Notes under the pieces: generated by a model
Seen by the model: the letters and a program-made list of their open reading frames with translations, nothing else
Database searches by the model: none
Told to the model about the DNA's origin: nothing
Part shown: piece after piece, positions 29,044 through 37,805 of the stretch
How positions within the stretch are numbered: position 1 is the stretch's first letter
Layout: every line of letters starts with the position of its first letter
Position numbers and translations under genes: made by a program
NCBI GenBank assembly: GCA_965208945.1
Contig: OZ242366.1
Location: 5,394,001-5,458,000, forward strand
Direction of reading: 5' to 3'
From: JAPPLB01 sp965208945
GTDB taxonomy: Bacteria > Acidobacteriota > Terriglobia > Bryobacterales > UBA6623
DNA length: 64,000 nt

Positions 29044-30491
29044 CAGTAGGAGACCGGCGCAGATTCTTCCAGCAAGCGGGCGAGCTCAGTCTTCATCTCG
29101 TCCAGTACCTCCTGTGCGGACTCGTCGTCGATGAGGTTCTTCATCTCGTATGGATCGTTTTCAAGGTCGTAGAGTTCGTCAACACCTTTGAGGTCGATGT
29201 ACTGGATGTACTTCCATTTCTGGGTTCGCACAGCCTTGTAGCCCATCTTGACGAGGCGGGGCATGACGGTGTCGGAGTAATATTCGATCAGGAAAGACTC
29301 GCGCCAGTCGGCAGGGCTTTTCCCCTTCAGGAGCGGCGCAAGAGAACGTCCGTGCATGTCTGCTGGTGTTTCCAGTCCGGCGAGATCGAGCATGGTGGGT
29401 GCGTAATCGACGCTGAGTACGAAGTCGTCGATCGTCATGCCGGCAGGGATCAACGACGGGTATCGGACGAACAGCGGCACTCGGGCAGTCTCTTCATAGG
29501 CAAGGCGGCGTTCCCGGCCGAGGCCGTGTTCTCCATAGAAGAAGCCGTGGTCACTGCTGACCACGACGACCGTGTTGTCCAACCGGCCGGTTTCTTCGAG
29601 CACTTCTAGGATTTCTCCCATGCCCTCGTCGGCCGACGAAAGCATGCGCAGGCGATTGAGGATGGTGGCGTCGTCAGTGCCGCTTTCAGGGCCGAGCGGC
29701 GCCACGCCGGGGATGGGCCTTTGGAGCGCACGCTTGTCCTTGCCGTAGCTTGCCGCGTTCGGGCGGCGGGGAACTTGCATGCCTTCATAAAGATGGGAGT
29801 GTCGCGCTGCGGGCGTATATTTCTCGGCGCCTCCTCGCGGCCCGCGCGGGCTGCCGTCGGCATTCTGAAAGATGTTGGGATGGACGACCTTGTGCGCGAG
29901 ATAAAGCATGAACGGCTGGTCGCGCTCCCTGAGAACGAACTCGACAGCGCGCTCGGTGAAGACGTCGGTCGTGTAGCCCTCGACCTTCATGCGCTTGCCG
30001 TTATCGTTGACGTCCGGGTCGAAGTGGTAGCCCTGTCCCTGCAAGCTGTACCAGTAGTCGAACCCGGGGCGGGGTGAGTCGTCTACTCCCATATGCCACT
30101 TGCCGATGTAGGCTGTCTCATAACCCGCGTCGTGAAGCAGTCGCGGGAACGTGATGAGCCGATGGCTTTGCTCGCTGCGGTCGACGTTGTCGATGATGCC
30201 GTGGGTGTGCGCGTACTGGCCAGTGAGAATCGTCGCCCGGTTGGGCGAGCATAGCGGCGTGGTCGCGAAGGCGTTGGAAAAAAGCGCGCCTTCGTGGGCC
30301 ACACGGTCGAAGTTGGGAGTCCGGACCCAGGGATGACCGCCGGCACCGAGGTCGTCCCATCGAACATCGTCGAGAAGGACGAAGACGATGTTGGGGCGTG
30401 TGTCCACAGCGGGCTCGGGCTGGGAGCAGGCCGTGAACAAGAACATCGTGAAGACGAGGCACAAGCCGAGTGCGGTGCGTCGAGAGCGCAT
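29043..30491 (-). CDS. Lipoprotein sulfatase (alkaline phosphatase superfamily)
   Basis: 482 residues from the ATG at 30491, which is preceded by AAAGGA and followed by a lipoprotein signal (LGLCLVFTMFLFTACSQ, Cys anchor). Motifs: NIVFVLLDDVRWDD (first metal Asp pair), CSPNRATILTGQ near residue 80 with the Cys converted to formylglycine in type I sulfatases (C-x-P-x-R), GKWHMG, and VVVSSDHGFFYGEHG with the later metal-site residues. It should hydrolyse a sulfate ester at the cell envelope, perhaps on a polysaccharide. The thioredoxin-like pseudogene overlaps its stop codon. The longer upstream frame runs into the rhodanese region and is rejected. Confidence 0.88.
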   Translation of the reverse strand: MRSRRTALGLCLVFTMFLFTACSQPEPAVDTRPNIVFVLLDDVRWDDLGAGGHPWVRTPNFDRVAHEGALFSNAFATTPLCSPNRATILTGQYAHTHGIIDNVDRSEQSHRLITFPRLLHDAGYETAYIGKWHMGVDDSPRPGFDYWYSLQGQGYHFDPDVNDNGKRMKVEGYTTDVFTERAVEFVLRERDQPFMLYLAHKVVHPNIFQNADGSPRGPRGGAEKYTPAARHSHLYEGMQVPRRPNAASYGKDKRALQRPIPGVAPLGPESGTDDATILNRLRMLSSADEGMGEILEVLEETGRLDNTVVVVSSDHGFFYGEHGLGRERRLAYEETARVPLFVRYPSLIPAGMTIDDFVLSVDYAPTMLDLAGLETPADMHGRSLAPLLKGKSPADWRESFLIEYYSDTVMPRLVKMGYKAVRTQKWKYIQYIDLKGVDELYDLENDPYEMKNLIDDESAQEVLDEMKTELARLLEESAPVSY

Positions 30492-30617
30492 TGAGATTGT
30501 CCTTTGTGTCAGTTTCCGGTAACCGAGATTATGGCAGACCTCTCTGGCCGGACTTTGGACGTCGCCCTGGCGCCCGGTCATGAGAAAATCAGGGTTCTGC
30601 TCGACGGGAGGACCACC

Positions 30618-30989
30618 ATGCAACACTCCGCCAAGTTTCTCGCCATCGTCAACGATGCCAAGACTCGTATTCGGGAAACCACGGTCGAAGAAGTCAAGAA
30701 CGATCGGGAGGCCGGCATTGATCATGTACTGGTTGATACGCGGGAAGACTCCGAGTGGAACGCCGCCCACGCCGCCGGAGCGATTCACCTGGGCAAAGGG
30801 ATTATCGAGCGCGACATCGAAGGTGCGATTCCCGACGCGGACAGGAAGATTGTGTTGTATTGCGGCGGCGGGTACCGCTCGGCGTTGGCAGCCGATGCCT
30901 TGCAGAAGATGGGCTATAACAATGTTTTTTCACTGGCCGGCGGCTGGCGGGCTTGGAAGGCGGCTTGCATGCCCGTAACAGACGAATGA
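30618..30989 (+). CDS. Rhodanese-like domain protein
   Basis: 123 residues, a single rhodanese domain. The ATG at 30618 is preceded by GGGAGG, better than the longer frame, which overlaps the divergent sulfatase's leader. Family marks: TVEEVKNDREAG, VLVDTREDSEWNAAHAAGAIHLGKG, the active-site loop YCGGGYRSALAA with its catalytic Cys, and VFSLAGGWRAWKAA. It should transfer sulfur from a donor such as thiosulfate or a persulfide to an acceptor. It is divergent from the sulfatase gene; a role in sulfur handling with it is possible but not shown. Confidence 0.88.
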   Translation: MQHSAKFLAIVNDAKTRIRETTVEEVKNDREAGIDHVLVDTREDSEWNAAHAAGAIHLGKGIIERDIEGAIPDADRKIVLYCGGGYRSALAADALQKMGYNNVFSLAGGWRAWKAACMPVTDE

Positions 30990-31042
30990 ACCGGCATATT
31001 ATGAAGGAACCCCCATAGCCGTTTTGCGGCAAGGAGCAAACC

Positions 31043-31918
31043 ATCTCAGTCCTCACCTCACCTCAAAGCACGACACAGTTCGCCCTCGACTCAAGGGAAG
31101 AAGACGTAGGCCTGATCACGGAGCTGCGGATTCAAGCGCCGGAGGAGACGGCCCACTGGGCCCTTTTATCAGACCCTCACTTTCCGGCTGATCCCGAGGA
31201 AGGTCGTCCACTGTACGATCCCGCCGGAAATTTCCCTCTCGCCGCCGAGCAGGCCTTGGAAGCCCTGCCGCAGGCCGCAATGGTCCTCGGTGACATCGCC
31301 TACCGGCATGGCCTACCGGAAGATTACGCCGCCGTGAAGCCCTCGCTCACTCGTATGGCCGAGCGCTTTCCGGTCTGCCTCACCCTGGGTAATCACGACG
31401 TGCGCGAGAACTTCCTGCAGGCTTTCAGCCATCACCCCCTCTTCGGTGAAACGCCTGCCAAGTCGATCGTGATTGTCGAGCACCCATGCATCCGATTCCT
31501 CATCCTCGACTCGTCCTATCGGGTCGATGTCGTTCCCGGCATGTTGGGCTTCCGGCAACGCGAGTGGTTGGATCAATACTTGACCAGGTCCAGCGGGACT
31601 CCCACCATTCTCTGCTTTCACCATGCGCTCGATGACAACGACCGCAGCCTGCTCGATGCCGACCGACTGCTCCGCATCGTTGCGAGGCACCATCACGTCA
31701 AAGCGATCATCCACGGCCACTGGCACAAACTTCTGCACTACGAGATCGACGGGGTGCATGTGCTGCAACTCCCTTCCGCCGGTATGCCGCTTCAGCAGGA
31801 CATCCCGCTCGGCTGGCTCGATGCGGTGTTCAGCGAGTCGGGAGGGGAGTTTGCCATGCATTCCATCGAGCCGCGTCGTGAGAAGATTCTCAGTACCTTT
31901 TCGCTTCACTGGCGTTAG
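31043..31918 (+). CDS. Metallophosphoesterase, apparent AUC start
   Basis: Calcineurin-like phosphoesterase with LLSDPHF (first metal site), MVLGDIAYRHG (second), TLGNHDVREN, FHHALDD and IHGHWHKLLHY (GHxH); all metal-binding blocks are present. Starting at the first conventional start codon in frame (TTG 31256) would cut off LSDPHF. The frame is open back to a stop at 31013-31015, with no ATG, GTG or TTG. AAGGAG at 31031-31036 followed six bases later by ATC at 31043 looks like a start with a non-AUG codon, giving 291 residues; CTG codons further in are weaker options. The stop TAG is completed by the first base of the adjoining repeat element. Its substrate is unknown. Confidence 0.75.
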   Translation: MSVLTSPQSTTQFALDSREEDVGLITELRIQAPEETAHWALLSDPHFPADPEEGRPLYDPAGNFPLAAEQALEALPQAAMVLGDIAYRHGLPEDYAAVKPSLTRMAERFPVCLTLGNHDVRENFLQAFSHHPLFGETPAKSIVIVEHPCIRFLILDSSYRVDVVPGMLGFRQREWLDQYLTRSSGTPTILCFHHALDDNDRSLLDADRLLRIVARHHHVKAIIHGHWHKLLHYEIDGVHVLQLPSAGMPLQQDIPLGWLDAVFSESGGEFAMHSIEPRREKILSTFSLHWR

Positions 31919-31966
31919 CCTGCTTTTCTCACCATGTGGCGAGGCGAAGTGCGTGAGAGGGCCGTA
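31918..31966 (+). repeat. Left-end fragment of the TA-flanked hairpin element
   Basis: GCCTGCTTTTCTCACCAT and the following GTGGCGAGGCGAAGTGCG are present with TA at 31916-31917; similarity ends near GGGCCGT and no right end is found. The TA and first base form the TAG stop of the metallophosphoesterase. The sequence up to 32108 otherwise shows only a good ribosome binding site. Confidence 0.8.
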
Positions 31967-32108
31967 CGTACTCGAGGCCGACGGTATCGGGTTTTGAACT
32001 CGAGGGAGTAACCGCGGGATTCCTGGAATCGCCATGATGCCGCAGGTACAATGGGCCCTTGGAGCCGAGTCGAGCCTGTATTCAATAACAATCCCGAAGG
32101 AGGAAACC

Positions 32109-32741
32109 ATGCTCCAGACACCCCTTCTGATCTCGATCATCCTTTCCGTGTTCGCGCTGCCCATGCTTGCGCAGAACAACATGAGCTTCTTCATCACCAG
32201 CAGAGGGCCGGGAGACGGGGCCGCGCTTGGGGGCTTGGAGGGCGCCGACAGTCATTGTCAGTCGCTAGCCGACTCGGTGGGCGCGGGAGGCAAGACCTGG
32301 CGCGCGTATCTCAGCACTACTGGAACGACCGGCGTCAACGCCCGCGACCGTATCGGCAGCGGTCCCTGGTACAACGCCAAGGGCGTCAAGATTGCGTCGA
32401 ACGTCGAGAATCTTGTGGGCGACAACAACCTGACCAAGCAAACCCAGTTGAACGAGAAGGGGGAGGTCGTCAACGGCCGTGGCGACAATCCGAACCAGCA
32501 TGACATCCTGACCGGGTCGCAGCTCGACGGCACGGCCTGGGAGGGAGAGGGCGACACCACCTGCAGCAACTGGACGAGCAACTCCGCCGACGGCAGCGCG
32601 CTCGTCGGCCACCACGATCGGACCGGCGGCGGCGCCAACCCGACATCCTGGAGCACCGCCCACGGCTCTCGCGGCTGCGGTCAGGCCAATCTCGAAGGCA
32701 CCGGCGGCGCCGGTTACTTTTATTGCTTCGCCATCGACTAG
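32109..32741 (+). CDS. Secreted lectin/endostatin-like protein
   Basis: 210 residues. ATG 32109 is preceded by GAAGGAGG and followed by a signal peptide (LLISIILSVFALPMLAQ). The mature part begins MSFFITSRGPGDGAALGGLEGADSHCQSLADSVG, then WRAYLSTTG and NARDRIGSGPW, and ends with SRGCGQANLEGTGG and YFYCFAID. This is the pattern of C-type-lectin-fold proteins related to endostatin/DUF1554 found in many environmental bacteria; the four conserved Cys probably make disulfides. The ligand is unknown. It appears monocistronic. Confidence 0.7.
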   Translation: MLQTPLLISIILSVFALPMLAQNNMSFFITSRGPGDGAALGGLEGADSHCQSLADSVGAGGKTWRAYLSTTGTTGVNARDRIGSGPWYNAKGVKIASNVENLVGDNNLTKQTQLNEKGEVVNGRGDNPNQHDILTGSQLDGTAWEGEGDTTCSNWTSNSADGSALVGHHDRTGGGANPTSWSTAHGSRGCGQANLEGTGGAGYFYCFAID

Positions 32742-32788
32742 AGCAAGTCGTGGGACTGCCTCCCTGCTGCTAGCATGGACCGCGCACC

Positions 32789-33190
32789 ATGGCGGCGAAA
32801 ACTCCCCATGCAAACCACGAAGGTCTACCAGCGTTAGCGTCGCGCTACGTCGAAGTAGGTGACCTGCCGTGGACCCCGTCCAGGTTTCCCGGGATCGACA
32901 TGAAGATTCTTATGGAAGATCCGGACTCCGGGCTGCTCACCGCCCTGTTCCGCTTTCAACCCGGCGCCCGTCTTCCCCTCCACGAGCATGTTCAACTCGA
33001 ACAGAGTTACGTCCTCGAAGGAAGCATGGTCGACTCCCAAGGCGAGGTCACCGCTGGAAATTATGTTTGGCGGCCCGCCGGCAGCCGCCATGAAGTGCAT
33101 TGCCCCGAAGGCGCGCTGGTTCTCGGCTTCTTCCTCAGTCCCAACCGTTTCCTCGAAACGCAGAATGAGCCGGACGGCTCCGCTCACTGA
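32789..33190 (+). CDS. Cupin domain protein
   Basis: 133 residues, one cupin barrel. The metal-site motif is LPLHEHVQLEQSYVLEGSM (two His and a Glu) with the second cupin motif GNYVWRPAGSRHEVHCPEGA supplying the other His. Resemblance is to ChrR-like anti-ECFsigma cupins and to dioxygenase-type single cupins; no sigma factor gene is adjacent. It lies 47 bases after the lectin-like gene and overlaps the convergent symporter gene by 7 bases. Confidence 0.82.
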   Translation: MAAKTPHANHEGLPALASRYVEVGDLPWTPSRFPGIDMKILMEDPDSGLLTALFRFQPGARLPLHEHVQLEQSYVLEGSMVDSQGEVTAGNYVWRPAGSRHEVHCPEGALVLGFFLSPNRFLETQNEPDGSAH

Positions 33191-34767
33191 CCCACTGACT
33201 CAGCCTCGCTGCTCTTCTTCTTCGGATCCAACCCCGCAAGGCGCAAACTCCAAATCGTAAGTCCCTTGAGTTGCGGCGGCGGTCCGCCCCATAGAACGCT
33301 TACGGTGTAGCCCACTACGAACATCAAAACATTGCTGAGCAGGCCGATCAGCATCGGCGTCATCTCGAAGTTGAAACCGAGATCGACACCCAGCGTGCTG
33401 GTCAGGGTTGCCCAGCCAACGAACACAAGCGTGGCCACGATCCCGGCATAAGCCCCCCGGCGTGTAGCCCGTTTTGACAGCACTCCCAAAGCAAATAAGC
33501 CCAGCAAGCCGCCCGCCATTATCGACACCAGCAAAGCCGCGATCTCATAGGATGCCGTTGAGCGCGTCAGGGTCAGTGCCAACGCGACTGCCGTGCACAG
33601 AATCCCGCCAACCATCACTGCGAGGCGTCCGAAAATCAGTTGCACTGCATCCGACGCCTTCGGACGCAACCGCACGAAGTGATCTTTCGTCGCGACCGTT
33701 GCAATGCTGTTCAAGTCGGCGCTCACCGACGACATCGATGACGACAACAGCGCAGCCAAAATCAGTCCAATCAAACCGGCCGGAAAATGAGTGGCGATGA
33801 AGTACGGCAAAATCGTGTCGGGCTGTCCCGTCACATTCGCCGGCAACTCCTCGGGAGTGAATTGATAGAACGACCACAAAGCACACCCGATGACTCCGAA
33901 CGCAAACCACGTAGGTACCGTCGCCAGGATGCCCAGCTTCGCCCCGCGTTTGGCATCGTCGTCGCTGCGGGCCACGAGATATCTCTGCACCATGCTCTGC
34001 TCAGTCAAGTACAGGCGAACGAACGTGGTCAGCCCGGCGAAAAAGTAGATCCAGGCGGTCGGCTCTTCGTAATAGACGCTCTTGAAGCTCAGGTCCGTGT
34101 TGCCGATCGCAAATTTGCCCCCATCGTACGCGTAGGAGAAAATCGGTCCCGCTCCCAGCCCCGACTCGAAAATGACGGAGATCATGATCACGACCGCCCC
34201 GCCGATCATCAGCACTCCCTGCAAGATTGAGGTCCAGATCGAGGCTTCGATCCCTCCGATCAACGTGTAGAGCAATGTGAAGATGCCTACTCCGATAACC
34301 ACGCTATGGATGTTCCAACCCGCGATCACTTCCACTGCGATCGCTGTGGTGTAGAGCGAATAGCCCACGTCGGTGAGCCGGTTGATCGCGAAGCCGACCG
34401 AGCCGTACAATCGCGCTGCGTATCCGAACCTGTGCTCCAGGTACTCGTATACGCTCATCCTCACGACCCTTCGGTAAAACGGCACGGCAAAGCTAGTCAC
34501 CAGCGGGATCACCAGCAGCGCGGCCGACATGTAAAACAACTGCCACCAGTTCCGCGCGAACACTGAACCGGGAATCGCCACGAACGTGGCGCTGCTGATG
34601 GTCGTCGTCATCAGAGTGAATCCGACCGCGAATCCGGGGATGCTGCTGTTCGCTACGAAGTACTCGCTCGTGGAATCCTGGCGGCGCGCCGCCCGCAATC
34701 CAATTACCGCCACACCCGCCAAATAGACCGAGATCACGAGGTAGTCGACAATGCTCAGGGAGTGCAT
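33184..34767 (-). CDS. Sodium:solute symporter family protein
   Basis: 527 residues with about 13 hydrophobic segments, beginning VDYLVISVYLAGVAVIGLRAARR as in SSS/SLC5 transporters. Family regions include EYFVANSSIPGFAVGFTLMTTTISSATFVAIPGSVF, with the helix 1 sodium-site area, GGIEASIWTSILQGVLMIGGAVV, and LILAALLSSSMSSVSADLNSIATV, the helix 8 sodium-site Ser-rich motif. It imports a small solute with Na+; sugars or organic acids are usual, but the substrate cannot be read. The 3' end overlaps that of the cupin gene. No promoter was identified. Confidence 0.9.
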   Translation of the reverse strand: MHSLSIVDYLVISVYLAGVAVIGLRAARRQDSTSEYFVANSSIPGFAVGFTLMTTTISSATFVAIPGSVFARNWWQLFYMSAALLVIPLVTSFAVPFYRRVVRMSVYEYLEHRFGYAARLYGSVGFAINRLTDVGYSLYTTAIAVEVIAGWNIHSVVIGVGIFTLLYTLIGGIEASIWTSILQGVLMIGGAVVIMISVIFESGLGAGPIFSYAYDGGKFAIGNTDLSFKSVYYEEPTAWIYFFAGLTTFVRLYLTEQSMVQRYLVARSDDDAKRGAKLGILATVPTWFAFGVIGCALWSFYQFTPEELPANVTGQPDTILPYFIATHFPAGLIGLILAALLSSSMSSVSADLNSIATVATKDHFVRLRPKASDAVQLIFGRLAVMVGGILCTAVALALTLTRSTASYEIAALLVSIMAGGLLGLFALGVLSKRATRRGAYAGIVATLVFVGWATLTSTLGVDLGFNFEMTPMLIGLLSNVLMFVVGYTVSVLWGGPPPQLKGLTIWSLRLAGLDPKKKSSEAESVGQ

Positions 34768-34873
34768 GGGCCTGAAAGATGGACACAGAGCCTAGCAGAA
34801 CTCGGACAACACCGAAACCGCTTGCACTACTCCCGTGAAAGAAACTCTGATCGGCGATGCCTCTCGAAGCCGG

Positions 34874-35632
34874 TCATCCCCGACCGACGAAGGGCATCTG
34901 AGTCGCCATCACCGTCATCGTGAGAACATTGGCGTCAAGCGGCAGGCTTGCCATGTAGACGACCGCACGGGCGATGTGGTCCGAGTCGATGGTCGGCTCT
35001 ACCGCGATCGACCCGTCGGCTTGTGGAACGCCTTCCGCCATCCGCGCCGTAAGCGGCGTGCCGGCATTGCCGATGTCGATCTGGCCGCAGGCAATGTCGA
35101 ACGGGCGTCCGTCGAGAGCCGCCGACTTCGTGAGTCCCGTTACCGCGTGTTTCGTCGACGTATAGGGGGCCGAATTCGGCCGCGGCGTCGTCGCCGAGAT
35201 CGAGCCGTTGTTGATGATCCGCCCACCGCGCGGCGTCTGACTCTTCATCAGCTTGAAGGCCTGCTGCGTGCAAAGGAAGACGCCGGTCAGGTTGACGTCC
35301 ACCACCGCCTTCCATTGCTCATATGTCAGATCTTCCATCGGAACACCTGGCGCGCCGATGCCGGCGTTGTTGAAAAGCAAGTCGAGACGCCCGAAGCGTT
35401 CTTTCGTTTGTGCGAACAGCGACTCCACCGCTTCGGGCCGGCCAACATCCCCCGGCACGACCAGCGTGGCCGGCCCCCCGCCGCCCATCTCCGCCACGGT
35501 CTCGTGCAAGGGGTCCGGACGCCGTCCTGTCAGCACAAGCGAATACCCTTCTCCGGCCAGGGCAACCGCCGTCGCCCGTCCCACACCACTGCCCGCACCC
35601 GTCACCATCGCCACTTTGCCAAACGAGCTCAT
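34874..35632 (-). CDS. Short-chain dehydrogenase/reductase
   Basis: 252 residues, classical SDR. The N-terminal VAMVTGAGSGVGRATAVAL contains the TGxxxGxG cofactor loop; GRRPDP after the second strand with Arg suggests NADP preference. LLFNNAGIGAPG gives the NNAG motif, GRIINNGSISATTP the catalytic Ser, and APYTSTKHAVTGL the YxxxK pair. The C-terminus (DANVLTMTVMATQMPFVGRG) resembles SDRs often annotated as glucose or 3-oxoacyl reductases. The substrate is unknown. It stands alone between the symporter and the phosphotransferase. Confidence 0.9.
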   Translation of the reverse strand: MSSFGKVAMVTGAGSGVGRATAVALAGEGYSLVLTGRRPDPLHETVAEMGGGGPATLVVPGDVGRPEAVESLFAQTKERFGRLDLLFNNAGIGAPGVPMEDLTYEQWKAVVDVNLTGVFLCTQQAFKLMKSQTPRGGRIINNGSISATTPRPNSAPYTSTKHAVTGLTKSAALDGRPFDIACGQIDIGNAGTPLTARMAEGVPQADGSIAVEPTIDSDHIARAVVYMASLPLDANVLTMTVMATQMPFVGRG

Positions 35633-35850
35633 TGATCCATCCTCCCCCGACAGACGATCTCTTGTTGCAAGGCTCCTATTGTGGCGTAACCGGCGAAGGC
35701 ATCAACGAACCCTCGGCTCAACTGCTCGCATGCGGACCGCATTTCCTCTGCCTGAGCCGGCATCGCTTTTCCGGCAGGCCGATCGCTGATGCCACATCCG
35801 GACCACACCCACTCGCGAAGACAAACGCTATCCTATCTGCCTTGAGAAGC

Positions 35851-36906
35851 ATGGCGGCAAGTGATACGTCTCCGGTGCGCACGGGCGAAGAGATCGACAC
35901 TTCGAGGCTCGCCTGTTACCTCGACGACCACCTCGACCACGCGATCGAACCTCTTGAAATCGCGCAGTTTCCGGGCGGGCACTCCAATCTCACCTACTGG
36001 GTTTCAGCAGGCGGAACCGAATACGTGCTGCGGCGGCCACCGTTGGGTCCGCTGCCTCCCAAGGCCCACGACATGGCCCGGGAATACCGCATCCTCAGTC
36101 GAGTAGCGCCTCATTTCGAGCCCGCGCCGCGAGTGTATCTGCTTTGTAAGGACGAGTCTGTCCTCGGAACGCCGTTCTACCTTATGGAAAGGAGGCGGGG
36201 CGTGACGATCTGGCGAGAAGTGCCGGCCGGTATTTCCGCTCACCAGGGGTACGCGCCGCGAGTCAGCGAAAGCTTTATCGACTGCCTGGCAGAGCTGCAT
36301 TCGATCGATATCCACCGCCACGGTCTTGATGCGATCGGCCGTCCCGAGGGATTCCTCCATCGGCAGGTTCTCGGATGGTCCGGGCGGTGGGAAGGGTCGC
36401 GCACCGAACCGCTCCCCGAGATGGATCGGCTCTCGGAATGGCTTACGAGAGAGCGCCCCGCCTCGCAGCCGCCAACCGTCGTTCATAACGACTACAAGCT
36501 CGACAACGTGATGCTCGATCCCGAAGACCCGGGACGCATCACCGCCGTGCTTGACTGGGAGATGACAACGGTTGGCGATCCTCTGGTCGACCTTGGAGTC
36601 GTTCTGTGCTATTGGTCCGAACCCGGCGATCCGAGGATGAGGCGCGAGGCCATCAGCCCTGTCACGGCCGAGCCGGGCTGGTATTCAAGACAAGAACTGA
36701 TGCAGCGCTACGCCTCGCAGAGCGGCCGGGACCTGAGCAAGATCCGATACTATGAAGTCTTTGGTTTGTATAAGTTGGCTGTAGTTCTTCAACAAATCTA
36801 TTACCGTTTTCACGTGGGTCAAACCCGGGACCAGCGTTTCGCGGACTTCCATCACCGCGTCCGGGGCCTGGCCGAATCCGCCGTGCTCGTTATGGAGGCG
36901 TCTTGA
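35851..36906 (+). CDS. APH-fold phosphotransferase, ACAD10-like
   Basis: 351 residues from the ATG at 35851. Motifs of the aminoglycoside/choline kinase fold: YVLRRPPLGPLPPKAHDMAREYRIL (nucleotide-site Lys and Glu), FYLMERRRGVTIWRE, VVHNDYKLDNVMLD (catalytic loop HxDxxxxN) and ITAVLDWEMTTVGDPLVDLG (metal-binding DW). The sequence closely follows the kinase domain of ACAD10/11 and bacterial proteins that phosphorylate hydroxyacyl-CoA intermediates in 4-hydroxy acid breakdown. Its stop overlaps the TTG of the histidine phosphatase gene, a pairing also seen in other bacteria, so the two are coupled. Confidence 0.87.
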   Translation: MAASDTSPVRTGEEIDTSRLACYLDDHLDHAIEPLEIAQFPGGHSNLTYWVSAGGTEYVLRRPPLGPLPPKAHDMAREYRILSRVAPHFEPAPRVYLLCKDESVLGTPFYLMERRRGVTIWREVPAGISAHQGYAPRVSESFIDCLAELHSIDIHRHGLDAIGRPEGFLHRQVLGWSGRWEGSRTEPLPEMDRLSEWLTRERPASQPPTVVHNDYKLDNVMLDPEDPGRITAVLDWEMTTVGDPLVDLGVVLCYWSEPGDPRMRREAISPVTAEPGWYSRQELMQRYASQSGRDLSKIRYYEVFGLYKLAVVLQQIYYRFHVGQTRDQRFADFHHRVRGLAESAVLVMEAS

Positions 36907-37619
36907 GCCGGCTATACCTGATCCGCCACGGGCAGGCGGGCCCGCGCGACGACTACGATCGCCTGTCAGCGCTCGGCGAGCTGCAGTCGCGGCTGCTCGG
37001 CCGTTATCTGGTGTCGCACGGTGTCCACTTCGCGGCCGCTTATGTCGGCCGCCTGTCTCGGCAGCGGCGAACGGCCGAGGCCGTTCGTGATGAATACGAG
37101 CGGGCAGGACGGGCCTTCCCCGATCTGATCGAGGATCGTCTCTGGGACGAGTTCGATCTCGGTGACGTGTATCGCGAGCTGGCCGGCCCTCTCAGCGAGG
37201 ATGACCCCCGCTTCAGGCAGGAGTTCGACGCGATGATGGCGGCGATCGAGAACGGCGACGGCGAAATCCATCGCAACCACAACTACTGCGACATCGCGAT
37301 CGTCCGCGCATGGACCACCTCGCGCTATCCCTACTCGGGTGAGTCCTGGTTCGATTTCCGTGCTCGAATCGCAAAGCCCCGGCAAGCCTTGACGCGCTTC
37401 GGATCAAGAGAGAATCTCGCCGTTTTCACTTCCGCCACGCCCATCGGTATCTGGATGGGCGACGCCCTGTCATTGACCGAGCCTGAGATCTGGCGTCTGG
37501 CCGGCGCGACCTACAACTCCGGCATCTCGACCTTCCGCGTCGCGGAAGACGACCTTCGCGTCTTCATTTTCAACAGCCTCCCGCATCTGGACGACGCCTC
37601 GATGTGGAGCTTTCGCTAA
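36903..37619 (+). CDS. Histidine phosphatase family protein with altered second His site
   Basis: 238 residues with a TTG start overlapping the previous stop. The phosphoacceptor motif LIRHGQAG is intact near residue 6, and YVGRLSRQRRTAEAV provides the following Arg. The place of the second catalytic His, normally in a VxSHGG stretch, reads LAVFTSATPIGIWMG here and has no His. Relatives with TSGGPI in this spot exist, so it is probably a divergent subgroup rather than a decayed gene; phosphatase activity is uncertain. The gene ends at the TA of a repeat element whose first base completes TAA. Confidence 0.82.
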   Translation: MSRLYLIRHGQAGPRDDYDRLSALGELQSRLLGRYLVSHGVHFAAAYVGRLSRQRRTAEAVRDEYERAGRAFPDLIEDRLWDEFDLGDVYRELAGPLSEDDPRFRQEFDAMMAAIENGDGEIHRNHNYCDIAIVRAWTTSRYPYSGESWFDFRARIAKPRQALTRFGSRENLAVFTSATPIGIWMGDALSLTEPEIWRLAGATYNSGISTFRVAEDDLRVFIFNSLPHLDDASMWSFR

Positions 37620-37798
37620 CCTGCTTTTCTCCCCACGTGGCGAGACGAATCGCGCCAAAAGGACGCTGGGACGAGCCTCGAGCCGCTCGGCGGCCCGCCT
37701 TGTTGATGTTGCGACATGCTTCGCGTCATCCGTGACACCAACCAGGTCGTGGCGTGCTTATCGCGTCACGGGACCGCCAAGTGGTAGAAAAACAGATG
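37619..37798 (+). repeat. Degenerate TA-flanked hairpin element
   Basis: The left end ACCTGCTTTTCTCCCCACGT is good, preceded by TA at 37617-37618. The interior has diverged (GACGAGCCTCGAGCCGCT is recognisable) and the right end is reduced to GTGGTAGAAAAACAGAT. The first base completes the TAA stop of the histidine phosphatase gene. The next gene's ATG lies eight bases beyond the right end. Confidence 0.7.
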
Positions 37799-37805
37799 GG
37801 CGAAC

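Noticed and set aside
35410..35850. N-terminal extension of the phosphotransferase
   Set aside because: It overlaps the divergent SDR gene, has a biased composition and no family similarity; the ATG at 35851 fits the family's usual start.
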